DNA of 64,000 nt from Metallyticus violacea (GCA_030762175.1 CM060833.1:156733501-156797500); one strand, 5' to 3'. Shown: positions 11,011-23,254, counted from the stretch's first letter. Notes: generated by a model from the letters alone, not told the origin. Program-made: numbers and translations.

Positions 11011-12585
11011 TAAAAAAAAACTATCAGACAATTTGAAAAAGTGTGAATTTATTATTTTTTTATATCTTTAAATTTTGTAAATCAATGTCTCGCGTGATCG
11101 CCCCGCGGAATGCAAAGAAATGGAAATCGCAACGCGCAGGACCCAGGCTGCATTATGGACACTCCACCGAAGTTTAGTGATCTCTTTTCGCATGTAGCTT
11201 CGCTGTGGACACGTTTTCAGGAGGATATGCCCTAATCGTTTCTGAATAGTGTTGACATATACTTTAGAGTTGAGGGGACACGGGGAGTGAATTTTTTCCA
11301 AATTTCCTTGTTTTTATTTTTAAACTTTAACGTAATCGCATCGCTGTTAAGTTTATATGGATGCCAAATTTCATTCAAATTGGGTAAATACTTTGCGAAC
11401 TATAAATTATTTCGCAAATGTTATTACCTTAATATTTCTCAAAATCAAAATGTCCCATGCGGCTTATTAGTTGAGAAAGTTGGTTGCATTTTTGCAATTG
11501 GAGCTTTGAACTACATACAAAAATTGTAAAGAAAGATATTTTAAATAAATGAACTGTGATAATTTTTTAAATCTATAAAAAGTTAAAGATTTAAATTAAT
11601 AATTTTTTCATAGAAAAATTTTGAAATTATTATTGATGTTAGCATGTGTTTTACAATTAATACATCTGCTCATTCTGGGAAATTTAATTGAATCTAAATA
11701 AAAACTGTTACGTGTGGGACATTTTGAATGTGTGAAAATTAAGTTTTGAGAGAAAAAAAATGTTTAATAAATAAAATATGCTGGGAAACAGCTCTTTAAA
11801 TGGCTGTGGAGATCGAAGGGAATGGGTGGGGGGGCATACAAGTGTTGAAACTCTGTTGACATCCAAAGGCTCATGGAATCATTTGCAGAAAAAAAATAGT
11901 TTTTTTTGGGGGGGGGCCAAACTCACTCCCAGTGCCCCGTAGTTGTTTCAAAAGTCCCTTTTGAGCCCCTGAGAAATATTTTCATGATTATACAGACTTA
12001 AGTAATAATTCTTTGGCAAGAATTCGTTACCTTCAGCCTAGCAGCGAGCAAGAAACTCGGAATAGATATTCCTTATGATAGACAATGAAACTTGGAGAGA
12101 CAATTTATGACAAATCTTTGAGCATGCTAACCGATGGATAATTATGTTGATACTGTTGACAGATATCAAATTGAACAGCTAGTTTTTCGGTTGTTTTTTG
12201 CCGATCGTCTTGAATAAACATGTTGGCACCTTTCATTATTGCTGGTGTGACTGCAACGTGCAGCCTACTAGAGCATGGATGATCAGCGAGGTTGTTTCGA
12301 CCTTCTTCCGATGAAAACAGACTTTACATTCAACTATTAACAACGGCTTTATCTACCATCTCTCCATATATATATATATATATATATATCTTAAACATTT
12401 CTGAATGTTGATGATACCCTTTATTTTCCACCATATGAAAAGCAATTATGATTTTTTTCCCCCCATAATGCAAAGTGCTTACAGCAAAGTCTCTCAAAGG
12501 GTGTGGCCTAACACACTAGTGCTTGACTGTGCCTCAAAAAAATTTACATTGGGGATATTTTAGTAATGTTATTTATTACTTTTAG
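11011..12585. other. Gene-free AT-rich stretch
   Basis: No recognised coding sequence. Contains short G-runs near 11828 and 11908-11917 and a (TA)n tract at about 12366-12390. Confidence 0.5.
12366..12390. repeat. (TA)n microsatellite
   Basis: About twelve AT units in a row. Simple repeat. Confidence 0.9.
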
Positions 12586-12589
12586 AGTA

Positions 12590-13378
12590 CTGAAAATACA
12601 AACTCCTATATTAATAATTTTCTATCAGTGATTATCACAATAATATCACAAGAGGGTCTGAGCTCTCAAAAAAAAAAAAAAATCAATCACTACTTTAGTG
12701 AATTTTTCGGCAATCTCGGACCCTCCAGTGATATTTATTAAGACTATTTCATGAATAAAATAAGAATTAAAATATAATTCCTCTAAACTTGGCTTATAAA
12801 AGTTTAACAATTCTACATTTGTAATATGTACATCGTTTTTAAGCCATCTAGCCACAGACGAGTGTCGATTATCAGTAATGTCAATAGAGAAGAGTCAAAT
12901 ATTGGTTTGGGACTATTTCATGAATGGAATAAGAAAAAAAAAATACAATATATTTGAAATTCGCGCACAGAATATTAACAATTGTATAAAATGTTATACT
13001 TATGAATACCTATGAATACCTATCTATTCATAAACGGTGAATAACCGAAAGTCGACTATTACAGTTGTCACCCTAGATTTACTAATACCAACTGAGAAAA
13101 ATAAAATAGAGAAAACTTCTACCATTCTGAACAACATGTTTATGAAGATTTATGGTTGTTTAGACTGATATTGTTACATAATTTATAAAATGATTTCAAA
13201 CTATTTGGCTGAATACGCAAAAACAATTGCTTGGGTTAGTAAAATTTGCAATTACTGAAAACACATAAAAGTGATCAGTGACGTGTCTTAGGAATTATAT
13301 AGAGCAGGTATAGAGTTGGCTACACTGACAATAAGAAAAATACACATCGCGTGATAAAACGTATTTGATAATTTTTTT
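12590..13378 (-). repeat. Unclassified repeat R1, copy 1
   Basis: The reverse complement of this segment aligns by eye along its whole length with 55737-56460. Shared landmarks are GTAGCCAACTCTATACCT, TTTTTGCGTATTCAGC, ACACGTTGTTCAGAATGGTA-like sequence, GCGCGAATTTCAAATATAT, TCATGAAATAGT (twice) and CAGACCCTCTTGTGATATTA. A frame read on the minus strand contains RHSSVARWLKN and then LYFNSYFIHEIVLIN, matching the other copy at protein level. No known TE domain is recognised. Confidence 0.8.
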
Positions 13379-13976
13379 CCCTCGATAATTTCACTGAGAA
13401 ATAAATTTTATTTTGTTTCATTGTTCGTTTTAAAGTGACGTCTAATTGAAATAGTCTATGTAATTGAATTGGAAATGTGGGCTTGTTTACCTTCGCAAAA
13501 TTGTTCAATGCGGGGAAAAAAATTTAATGTAGATCAGTGCCAAAAATCCTCGTTCGTAGGGAGGTATGTTGTTGAAAACTGTTGCTTCTATATTAGGAAT
13601 GTGTCGCTGTGCTTCACATGGCGAAACAGTGATTTCCGAACCAAAAAATTTGAGAACCCATTACTTAAAGAGGCTGTATTTTGAAAGTTAACTGCATCAC
13701 TACTGCCACCTAGCAAAAGAAGCGGAAACTACATGAGGTAGTGTGCGAAGGTTCAATGATACGACACAAAATCATTTTAAGTGCTGTGTTTCTCAATTAT
13801 GAATGCCGCCCCTATTTTAGTGATAATACCTACGTAACGTTCATTAATGGGGTTCGTTTTTGGAATAGAATATAATATTCAATTTGAATATATAACAAAA
13901 AGAATGCTGAAAAAAACAGGTATGTAAACGTATAAAATAATTACTATATTGTTTTGAATTTGAATTAAGTCACTTA
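13379..13976. other. Unassigned stretch
   Basis: Short unrecognised ORFs only. The sequence is AT-rich. Confidence 0.45.
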
Positions 13977-14535
13977 TGTCCCACCCAGGGCTAGGGCCTC
14001 CGCAAACGGGGAGCTCATTGATTTCTCACACGGTGAGCTAGTCCATGTTAGCTATTGTCCCTATGAGTTTGTTAAGTCTATAATGTTTCTTATTTTACAA
14101 ATTTTACACAATTTAACTGGAAGGTTCAAGTGCTGAGTCTATTAAGTTTGGCACCACTTTCACTATTGGCTTCGGTTGTTCTCGTCTTTCTGCTGCTCTG
14201 TGCCTAGGCTCTTCCAGGTACTGCGGTTCCGTGCTAGGCTGGTCTCGGCTGCTTTCCTGAAGGAGTCTGCCCACCTCGTTCTCGGTCACCCTCTTTCTCT
14301 CCTACCGATACGTGGTAGCAATATGTTCCCATCTGCTGCTTGGTAGTATTGCTACATGTCCGCCCCATTTTCACTTCAGACTGTTTGCACGTTGAGCCAC
14401 GTCGTTTACTTCCTGACATCTTTGTTAATTCCGCAGATGATATTTTATCCATGAGGGATATCCCTACTACTTTCCGCTCCATTTTACGTTGGTAAATGTT
14501 AATATCATCCTTTTCCACTTCTGTTAGGCTTCAAG
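13977..14535 (-). pseudogene. Non-LTR retrotransposon 3' end, copy 1
   Basis: Minus-strand ORF at 14234-14518 begins with a stretch containing YQRKMERKVVGISLMDKI, the kind of C-terminal tail seen after the reverse transcriptase of many insect LINEs (family-level knowledge: MER..LG..L.D.IRN..IR...). It is followed by a 3' untranslated region ending near 13977 in an AATTCAAATTCAAA-type tail. Only the last ~560 bases are present. A second copy lies at 51938-52500 on the plus strand. The exact clade (RTE or CR1-like) is not decidable by eye. Confidence 0.8.
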
Positions 14536-14680
14536 TATGCATACCGATATTAGGTTTGTATGATAAATAGTTAGATGAGCACATAACTCCTAGAAGACGA
14601 GGTATAGAAAGACGTAGATATTGAGAAGTTGACTTCAATACGTAGGAACATCTCAGGAAGGCCATACCTTGAAGTACAGC

Positions 14681-14723
<43 letters not shown>

Positions 14724-15083
14724 GACTATTTAAACACACATTATGTTGCACTGTTGTCATATGTTCAATATTCTAACCAGTTTATTAAATAAAAAAAAAT
14801 AATAAAAGGGTACAGTGGCAAATGAAATGCGTATCGGATTTTTAAAAGTCTGTTCTATTTTGGTTTCCATAATAAATTGTTGAATTAACCATATAAATAG
14901 AACCATGAAGGAAATGCTTTCGTTATTCAAACCATTTCTTGTTTCCGAGTAAATGTCACATAATACAACATAACAATTTATTCACTCTGGCAATACATTA
15001 AGAGATTTAAGTTAATCCTGATTGTGTGTTTTTAAGTTATTCTTTGTTGCATTTGCTCACTTTTAATTCTAATCGTTGGTTTT
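14536..15083. other. Gene-free stretch with (AAT)n
   Basis: Only a trinucleotide microsatellite at 14681-14722 stands out. Confidence 0.5.
14681..14722. repeat. (AAT)14 microsatellite
   Basis: About fourteen uninterrupted AAT units. Confidence 0.95.
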
Positions 15084-15407
15084 AACACTGTACGGGTCGG
15101 TCCTGGTGGTGTAGTGATTACCATACTTGCCTCCTAAACCCCAGATCGCGGGTTCGAACCCGGCCAGGACCGATGGATTTTTTCGGGGGGTAAAAATCCT
15201 AAGTATGGCTTCCTTCGGAAGGGAAGTAAAGCCGTGGGTCATGTGTCGTACATTTACGGCACGAAAAAGAACCTCAAGCCTGAAAGAGAGGCCTCTGAGC
15301 AAAATTTGTCGGCCGTTTCACGCCCTGAGTTGAATGAGACGCTGATGACCTGAGCTGTTAAAGAGCGTCCATAAATAAACCATTCAAAAAAAAAAAACAC
15401 TGCACGG
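15084..15407 (+). mobile_element. SINE-A copy 5 with target-site duplication
   Basis: Full-length copy (15096-15395, including head, body and A-tail) flanked by AACACTGTACGG (15084-15095) and AACACTGCACGG (15396-15407), a 12-base duplication with one difference. This is direct evidence of retroposition by target-primed integration. The B box GGTTCGAACCC is intact. Confidence 0.97.
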
Positions 15408-15910
15408 AAAGGAAGGGAAGTTAATTCTGAAGAAAATCTAACAGATCACAGGCATATTGTCACATTTTGCACACTTTTAATTAAGCTTCTAGCATCTCCG
15501 CTTAATCATAACGAAGGTAGCTGCTCTGTAGCAACCAATAATTTCTTCACCCAGTGATCTAATTTGACCTGTTGTTAGTTACAACAGTATGGTGTGCCTA
15601 CCGCCGTTACAACATTTCGTTAACTCGGATCTCAAGTTAATATTACACCAGATTTATATAAAGAGAAAATGTTAGTTTTACATTAGCATTGCCATAATTG
15701 TAACCAGATTGCATGAGCATGGACCATGAACACAATATAAAAAAAATTAAACATTTTTTTTATTTTTGGGAAAAGTATTTCGAAGTCAACATTACGTAAA
15801 CGTTTTTGTTTAATTTATTGCATAGAGTGAATCTTTAATTTTTTGGCATTACATTCCATTTTCATTTTATGAAGTGGCAAAGCGTAAGGGCCTAAATGCA
15901 GTGTAAAAAC
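15408..15910. other. Gene-free stretch
   Basis: Nothing recognised; AT-rich. Confidence 0.5.
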
Positions 15911-16168
15911 GTGCCTAACGCCCGTTTTTACTACTGAGGTACCACAGGTGGTGGACACTGGTGGTACATGAGATGAAATAATAAACTGGGAAAAGATTTT
16001 TTTATGGTCCCTGGCGTAAGTTTTTGGGTACCTCCCCGGCATTTGCCATTTATGAGGACTGAGGATAACCTGGGAAAAACACCCAGTCAGAGAGGACGGT
16101 CCTGGTGGGATTCCAACCCCAGACCTCACGAGTCCACGCCTTAAGGACCTCGGCCACCCGTGGCGGTT
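15911..16168 (-). mobile_element. SINE-B copy 4
   Basis: Complete minus-strand copy, from CCTAACGCCCGTTTTTACTA to the head GGCCACCCGTGGCGGT. The body shows a small deletion near 16005 (the poly-T/AAGGAAGG segment is missing). Confidence 0.94.
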
Positions 16169-16432
16169 TAATACAGAGAGAAATACCACTGCAATTTTCC
16201 ATTTCCATGATTTGAACCGTTCAATATAGATTTCTTAGAAAGTTTAAATATCCAGGAACACTACACATCTGGTAAAAATATAACTCTAGTCAAGTTACAT
16301 TTATTCTTGCTATTGTATAACTTTACCAATTCAAATTGATAGAGAAGAATTAAACTCTATTTGGAACGCATTTAACTAATGTTGAAGTGGCTTTCAGTGT
16401 GTTCCAACACCATTGGAAATGATAGATAAAAT

Positions 16433-16474
16433 TGACGTTAAACACTACTCAAAAAAAAAAAAAAAAAAAAAAAA
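16433..16474 (+). mobile_element. SINE-B 3' end fragment with long A-tail
   Basis: Only GACGTTAAACACTACTC plus a run of about 24 A remains. It matches the last 17 bases of SINE-B. Read as an extreme 5' truncation, or independent capture of the same 3' end by another retroposon. Confidence 0.6.
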
Positions 16475-17398
16475 GAGCTTTGGTGGTAGCAATGCCTGTA
16501 AACCTCTTGATGTTCAAGTTGATAGAGTACTCCTTTTGGTGTTCGAACCCAAGCCCAACGCGTGGAAAGAAATCTCTTTGTTATCCTTTGGCGTCTTTGT
16601 GCATAACTACACAAAGCTAAAGAACCTTCTTTGGGAGTAACAGCTTATGTAATAAAACGTTTTTCATCGTGCATCATTTAGAGGAATAAGAAATGTAGAG
16701 GGTGCGGGTCGTTACGCAATAATGCAATAAATAACAATAATGTGAATACCCGCATGGTGAGCAGAGGGCGGGGAAGTCCTGGTCATTTAATTTCTCTAAT
16801 TATTTGCTGTAACCCTTTCATACCCGGGGTGCGTCTGAGTAGATAACTGATGCGGTGTACACGCTATATGAGTGAACATGCAGTGCTTCTAAATCAGCAC
16901 GCAAAGCTCACAGATGCGGGAATTTTCGGTCAGATCCTGCAAGAAGAATCCAAAACCATATCTTATTTATAATTTTATTTGCTTTCCTTTAGCTTTTATA
17001 CACACTTTTGTTTTTGTTTCTTTCTAGAGGCCAATGGACACCTGTATCAAATAGAAACATTATACAAGTGGAAATAAATTAGAATGAACAATATTTCGGA
17101 AACAGCTGTTATTATGTTATGGAAGGAAAAAGAGCAAAGTAAATAAATATTTAAAATTAAATGTATTATAATTAATTTGCCCAGAAGAAAGTGCAGAAAT
17201 GAGAAGAAAATCTGCCTAGAAATGGTCATTAACAATTCTTGTCATAAGAATCGCAAATTTGGGTAAGGGAATCGGCATTTATATGCCTTATGTGTAGCTA
17301 TATGTCGTTTTTTTTTTTTAAGCCGTGGATTCTTATATATCGTCGATGGACGTCTAATGACTGCAGTAAAGTTCTGTCCCATTTTTCTCACACATTTT
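16475..17398. other. Gene-free stretch
   Basis: Two overlapping plus-strand ORFs from about 16413 to 16640 include the A-run and are not recognised. Nothing else seen. Confidence 0.45.
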
Positions 17399-17664
17399 AC
17401 CGCCACGGGTGGCCGAGGTCGTTAAGGCGCGGACTCGTGAGTGGGAGGTCTGGGGTTCGAATCCCGCCAGGACCGTCCTCCCTGACTGAGGATTTTCCGT
17501 TTTCCTCAGTCTTCATAACTGGCAAATGCCGGGGAGTACCCTAAACTTAGGTATGGAATGTTTCCTTCCTAATTTTTTTTCCTTTCCCTGTATATCATTT
17601 CATCTCATGTATCACCAGTGTTCACCGCCTATGGTGCCTCAGTAGGGGCGGTTAAACACCATTC
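17399..17664 (+). mobile_element. SINE-B copy 5
   Basis: Head ACCGCCACGGGTGGCCGAGG with intact B box GGGTTCGAATCCC, body GGCAAATGCCGGGGAGTACC, tail GGCGGTTAAACACCATT. Full length. Confidence 0.95.
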
Positions 17665-18890
17665 AGTCTGTCACTCATTTGACCCATTTTATCCACAAGT
17701 CATTGCTTATTCGCTTCCAGCACTAACTTTAGCGAAATCTTTGGACCTTCAATTACTAACAGTTATATTTGTACAGATGCTCATAATAACTACCTAAGCA
17801 TTGTATGCAAAGGAATACTTTGTTCGGTTTGAAAGGAAAACAATGAACAATCGCTTTTATATGGGAATTGTAAAATAAGGCTTGTCGAGGAATATAAAAT
17901 AATAAAATTCTTCCCTCATTTTATTGCAAACGAATGCTTGTAATATTTTTCTCCCTAGATTATACAATTTTAGGTAATAGCATTGTGTATCAATACTAGT
18001 GCACAATTAGCACAATGTACTTGATTCTTCCGACACAATCTTGGGAAACCGTTTGAAATGCGTTTTCAACAATTAATCAGTTTTTTGCTGCTAAAACAAC
18101 AAATATTGAATATACTTAGGTTTAATTATGAAACTTGTCCGCTCGCGTGTTGTTCTACGTTTGTGTTTCTAAGCATGCTCCAGCCGAGAGTGCCCCATAC
18201 TTCAGCTATGCTTAACTTTCTTGGCGGATTCAAGATTAGCACCAATTTTATTTCGCTTATCCTGTGAAACTGGCAAAGAACATGTTCAACAAAGCATGGG
18301 AGAGGTGTTTAAGAACGGATCTAACTGCAGCACATCTAGTAGCCGAGAGGTAAATCAAGGCGTAAACGGACAAGATTTAGGCATAACAAAATATATTCAC
18401 TTTATTTAGTTTATTATGAAAACACTTTTGATCGAATACAAAGACATAAATACAAAATATTAGAAGTAAAGGGTTCCATAGTATGCGATAATAATGTACA
18501 AATCCTTTGCTGAAACACAATAAACATAAAAAGGCGTAGCAATTGGTGATTGACCTTTATAAAGGGGTAATAATTATCACATGTACTTTTAATACCTATA
18601 TTAACAATATAATCAAACATTTCCAATTTAATTTAAAGGCGTGTTTTCAAATAAAAAAAAATTTAAAATACCTTATTATTCGCTGGTAAATTTACATTTT
18701 TAACCCATTCAGATCAATTACAAAAAAGCTATGAACGATTGAAATAGAACTTTAAAACAATTTAATTTAAATATCTCTGGCAAAAAAAAATATTTACTTT
18801 TGAAGGAAAAGTAATTAAATAATTAAGCGTTGTATAAAAGAACAAATGACAAATTGAAAATACTTGAAGAAACAAAGAACCCTAATCCAC
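17665..18890. other. Gene-free AT-rich stretch
   Basis: Unrecognised short ORFs only (e.g. plus 18058-18267). No splice-bounded exon could be argued. Confidence 0.45.
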
Positions 18891-18899
18891 AAAGCCTGG

Positions 18900-19265
18900 A
18901 AATAAACGCAATGAAAGTTATAAACAAATGCCCTTATCTGTTTGATGTAATATCCTCGAGAAATAGACGGAGAACTAGGGGGGAGCGGAAATGAGATTTC
19001 TCAAACCGCTAGCTAGATATTCCCTCATGGACCAGATTATAAATTCGGATATTAGGGAAGGACTAAACACCCTTCACACAGAAGAAATTGGTTACTCGCA
19101 TCGAAAGAATAACCGCACCACCTTCCGATACAAATATTCGACTAACAGGTCATAGAAGCATAGACCGACCAATGCCAGATGGACTGATGACTTCCTCTGA
19201 AACAGGAACGGACACAGAGGCCATATGATATGCATCATACCGAAGAAATCATGTTGAAGTTATCC
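18900..19265 (+). pseudogene. Decayed non-LTR reverse transcriptase C-terminus
   Basis: In the plus frame from about 18980 one reads EMRFLKPLARYSLMDQIINS and then, after frame changes, a segment like RPTNARWTDDF. This matches the layout AEMRFLR.VAGYTL.D..RN..IR...(R)GRP..RW.D seen at the C-terminus of insect LINE ORF2 proteins. Stops and shifts make it a pseudogene. A related but distinct tail lies at 50440-51030. Confidence 0.65.
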
Positions 19266-20018
19266 GACATTCATTTTTAGGATTGAATAAGACCTACATT
19301 ATTCTTGACTCAAGAAGGATTGGACACTGCGTCCTGTCCAATTTGCAGTTAGTTATGAATTGCTCAAAGTCTACCAGAAATTGGATTTAAAAAGTGTGCA
19401 ATGTAAAAAAAAAATTGCTTCTCAGCGTTAAAAACACATTCCGTCTGAATAGATGAGAGCTTTTCAAAAAGGAATGCCATATTAATAGCATTGCATGAAA
19501 CGAAACCCAAACTCCCGGGCAAAGAAGACAATTTTAAGGGAAGGTATCGAAATTACTCAGTAGATGGCATGGATACTTTATCGGAAGTGCGACGTATAGC
19601 AGAGGAGCATCTAGTAGTCAGGCAAGACCAACTATATTTACCACACCCCAATGTGAAAAAAACAATGGCGGTCGAAATGGCCCTATTACTGGCAAAAGCA
19701 AATACCGAACTTTTAAGCAGTATTATGTTTAGAAGATAACATTATTTATCATTAGAAAATATTTCGTTCACTTTTTAGAACCTGAAATTATTTACAAACA
19801 ATATTTCTCACATTTAACGAAATATAAAATAATATGAATTATAAACTTCTCCACAAGTAAGCACAACTCTTTATAAAATATACGAACCTCAAATAACTGG
19901 ACACCTTACAGCTAATCGACATAGTTGGGCATCATATTTATCATCCTCTATTTTAAGTAAAAGGACATAGTCTTCCTTGGCATTAGTTATAAACGAGTGT
20001 ATTTGTAATGTCTTGTCT
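19266..20018. other. Unassigned stretch with an 82-codon ORF
   Basis: Plus-strand ORF 19491-19739 encodes a charged, helix-prone peptide (contains VDGMDTLSEVRRIAEEHL and ending LLSSIMFRR). It is not low-complexity, unlike most ORFs here, but I do not recognise it and see no repeat partner in the window. It might be a retroelement fragment or chance. Confidence 0.3.
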
Positions 20019-21310
20019 TAACCTCACTTGCAAACGAGTTGAAATATAATATCCTGCTCCACCATTCATTAAAACTCTCTTCATCTCTCCCCAAAACCCG
20101 GTTCATTCATACATCCGGATCTTTCCTTTTCATTAACTCTCACTGTTACATAAGATAATACATTAAGGAAGATTGCAGGAAGAAAATGTTCTTCCTAACC
20201 ACAAATTTTAGTAAGAATTGTTTAATATACGCTTCATTTTCATCGTTAACTTCAAAATTTGCACCATGTATGCTTTTTATCCACCTCTCCTTTAATTACA
20301 AATGTAAAAATGGTGTTATACGATGCATTGCCATAAGTAAGACATATAAGAGCAACCTTTGTTGCACTAAACACTTTCTATTACTCAAGTTATCGGTATG
20401 ATTTTATTAAATCAATGTTAAATTAATAAAAAATTAAAGAATTATAAGCTACAGCGATAAACCATATAACTGCAAGAACCAAATAAACAAACCATAGCAG
20501 CAACATGAACGATGTCGCTGCATAACCTCACTTGCAAACGAGTCTAAACCTGTTATAACATTAAGTATCACTAAACTAAGCTAAACTAAAGTCGGTCCTA
20601 GTAGCAATGGTAACCATACTTGCCTTCCCCTTCGATCGTGGGTTCAAATCCGCCAGAATGGATGCATTTTTTGGAGCGTAAAAATCCCAAGTATGGCTAT
20701 CTTTGGAAGGAAAGTACAGCCGTGGGTCCCATGTTGTACATTTACGGCACGAAAAAGAACCTCAAGCCTGAAAGAAGAGGCCTCAGCAAATTTATCGGCC
20801 GTTTCACGCCCTGAATTGAATGGGAGGCTGATGACCTGAGATGTTAAAGAGCGTCCGTAAATAAATCAAATCAATCAAAAGCTCACTAAAACTCTCATTT
20901 TCTCGATTCAAACCCCACTTCATGTTTTTTTTGGAGGGAATTTTCCTTTCTTTGCTAATCCATACCGTCACATATGATGGTATATTGGTGAAATTTGCTG
21001 AAAAAATATCCTCCCTAACAAAATTAGGTACTATATATTTAATACACACTATAATTTCATTATAAACTTCAAATTTGCAAGATATATACTCTTTATCTAC
21101 ATCTGCTTTAATTATTGCTATTTAGGAAATGTAAATATGGTATCATGCCGTGATAGTTAAGATATACAAGAGCAAACTCATGTAGTACTAACATTTTCTA
21201 TTAAAGAAGTTACTGGTGTGATTTCACTAAATCAATATTAACTTAATAAAATCAAAGAAAGCACATACTACTGTTTATGCACACTAATAAACCAGATAAC
21301 TGCAAATTAA
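20019..21310. repeat. Diverged tandem duplication of about 500 bp, split by a SINE
   Basis: Unit 1 (about 20019-20522) and unit 2 (about 20523-21310) both start with AACCTCACTTGCAAACGAGT. Both contain, in order, AAAACTCTC, a CCTAAC-N-AAATT segment, AACTTCAAA(A)TTTGCA, TTTATC-N-A-N-CTC..CTTTAATTA, AAGA(C)ATA(T/C)AAGAGCAA, ACATTTTCTATTA and TAAATCAAT. Unit 2 carries SINE-A copy 6 near its start. The units are clearly homologous but well diverged. Confidence 0.8.
20591..20880 (+). mobile_element. SINE-A copy 6, inside duplication unit 2
   Basis: Head degraded (GTCGGTCCTAGTAGCAATGG, the D-arm shortened; B box GGGTTCAAATCC). Body and tail complete to AAATAAATCAAATCAATCAA. It interrupts unit 2, so it inserted after the tandem duplication. 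Confidence 0.93.
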
Positions 21311-21800
21311 TAACGTGATGAAATTAATATAGGGACCATATATTCCAGCATCTAGTCTACTATCGAACCTACTTGGAGGTACTGAGTCTGATTTTTGTGG
21401 TTCTGACGGTGCGGAATGGCATGAAATTCACAGAAGAATGGCGTAACAATATGGAGGTGTGTATATTGGTGAGAGATAAGTGTAAAAATGGGTGGATGCG
21501 TTTAAAAATACGCGAACATCGATTCATTATGAGTAATGCTCTGTTTGTCATTAGTGAGAATGTGGTCAGGTTGATGCTATCAAACAAGTGCACAGTTCTA
21601 AGACTTCTAGCCAGAGATTTAAATATCAGCTTTTGCACAGGTTCTTAAGTACACGGTGGGCACTTAGGGTTCTGAATAATGAGCACAAGATAATTCATGT
21701 GCAGACCATAGACGGTATAATGATGGAGAGGATTTCCTGGCACTTATTGTCACGGATGTATTGCTTCGAGCACGAAGGCGAGAGGCAGTCTAAAGAATAG
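21311..21800. other. Unassigned stretch with a 91-codon ORF
   Basis: Plus ORF 21373-21648 encodes a peptide with LVRDKCKNGWMRLKIREH and VLRLLARDLNISF. The opposite strand is also open, so it may be chance. It lies immediately upstream of mariner-like remnants and may belong to the same insertion, but I do not recognise it. Confidence 0.3.
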
Positions 21801-21807
21801 CGGCACA

Positions 21808-22140
21808 CATTTCCTCCGGCGAAGTTAAAGTCTGTGGCATTTCTGGGATATGAAAGAATCAGTTCATTATCTGGAAAAGGAGGAGTTGAAGCTAACAATA
21901 CGGAGTTATCACAGAGGACTTTTATCTAAAAGCGTTCTTTCCTTCATGATAATGCACTTCCTCACACAGTCGCTGCACTCTTGACATCATTCAGAAACCG
22001 AGTTTTCGGATCTTTTAGCATCCTCATACAGTACAGATCTTCCTTACTCGAATGATCAGTTGTTGGCTTCTCTGAAGAACACTTTGAGATGAGAAAGACT
22101 AGGGAGTAACGTTCAAGAAGCGGTGCATTCCCGGTTGAAG
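21808..22140 (+). pseudogene. Degenerate mariner-type transposase fragment
   Basis: Translation shows a decayed PPAKLKSVAF.. (the PS.GKVM..VFWD region) and then FLHDNALPHTVAALLTSFRN, the region with the second catalytic Asp of mariner transposases. The third-Asp region survives only as traces with stops, followed by GSNVQEAVHSRLK-like residues when frames are joined. Different from mariner family M. No inverted repeats recognised. Confidence 0.65.
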
Positions 22141-22338
22141 GTATAACAAAAAAAAAAGTATTTTTTCCCCCTTATGGAATAAAGAAGTTTATTCAACTGT
22201 GTGAAAGTGTAATATAAAGCAGAGTAACTGTTTATAAATACAAAAAATTATATAATAATATCTAAAAGAAAGTAGATATCTCAAAATACTCAATTAGTTC
22301 TTACTTTTTAAACACCCTCGTAAAAACAGTAAGAACTA

Positions 22339-23127
22339 CAGATGGCCCAATGGAATATGACGGTTTTCAGAACCTCCTTGTGGGATACTAGTATAGAATT
22401 AATTAAAAATACTTTTTTTTTCAAGCGACCAGTAGCATAATGCCGTTTATTTACCTGAAATTATTATTTAAAAATCACATTTTTAAGTGGGCTCCATGAC
22501 AAGGAACACATTCGTGTAATATGCTCGGGAAATTTATCATAACTCGCTGCAATAAAACGTGATCTATGTCCCTAATTTGATGAGTTATGTTTTCTTTTAA
22601 CTGCATGATGGTCCATGACCTGACGCAATACACTTTACTTTTCAAGTATATCCATAAAAAATAGTCTGCAGCTGTCAGATCTGGTTGACCAGGCAACATC
22701 AGCAAATTATGCGTCCAGGAAACAGAATCCGCAGAGTGTTCATTGTTTCACGAGAGGTGTGAGCTGCGGCATCATCCTGCTGGAACCAAAACTCAGGTTC
22801 ATCATTATCACCCATCTGAAAGTCCAGTGTTGCCAGTATTTCTGACGCGTTAAATTCTACCCTAAATATTTTCTGAACGTAAGAGATTAAATTAGATTTA
22901 ATAAATCGTGTAACAGTGAATACACACTATTGCTTACTAAATGGACAGAAACGGAAGCGTTCTGAAAACTGTCATATTTCATGGGGTCATTGTGATTTTC
23001 CAAAAAGAAGTTCAGATTAATAAATTGCATTATGGCACTTGTTCCTTGAAAAAGTGTTTTTATTTTATTCTGTACGAGTGTACCACAAAAAGGTTCTGAA
23101 AACGTCATATTCCATTGGGTCAGTCTG
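22339..23127 (-). mobile_element. Tc1/IS630-like transposon with long inverted repeats
   Basis: TA-bounded element. Left end CAGATGGCCCAATGGAATAT (22339) and right end, reverse complement CAGACTGACCCAATGGAATA (23127), match over more than 100 bases (GACG.TTTTCAGAACC..CTT.TG.G..ACT.GTA.AGAAT, then GCATAATGC..TTTATT). Minus-strand coding keeps WFQQDDAAAHTSRETM near 22790 and PDLTAADYFLW (22640-22690), the last two catalytic Asp sites of this superfamily, followed by LKSKVYCVRSWTIMQLKENI. The N-terminus is lost, giving an inactive internal-deletion copy. A second copy of the terminal motif lies inside the right end. Confidence 0.85.
22475..22810 (-). pseudogene. Tc1-like transposase C-terminal remnant
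   Basis: The ORF 22475-22705 holds the third catalytic Asp (AADYFLW) and the C-terminal RDIDHVLLQRVMINF segment. The preceding part, with the second Asp in QQDDAAAH, is in another frame, so at least one frameshift separates them. The DNA-binding N-terminus is absent. Family role: cut-and-paste transposition; this copy cannot encode it. Confidence 0.8.
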
Positions 23128-23254
23128 TACATATGCATTTACTAATCATGCGCAAGGCCACTTGGAGCAAGAAATAGTAACAAGATATGAAATAGTTTTA
23201 GAGCAGTAATAAACAATCATTATTTTGCACAAGTAAAATGTATGTTTTAAATAA

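Noticed and set aside
15815..16189. 124-codon ORF on the minus strand
   Set aside because: It is a read-through of SINE-B, with the recurrent PGPSSLT peptide.
17399..17475. Class-II tRNA (Ser/Leu-like) gene
   Set aside because: It is the head of SINE-B, continuous with the repeat body and found in many copies.
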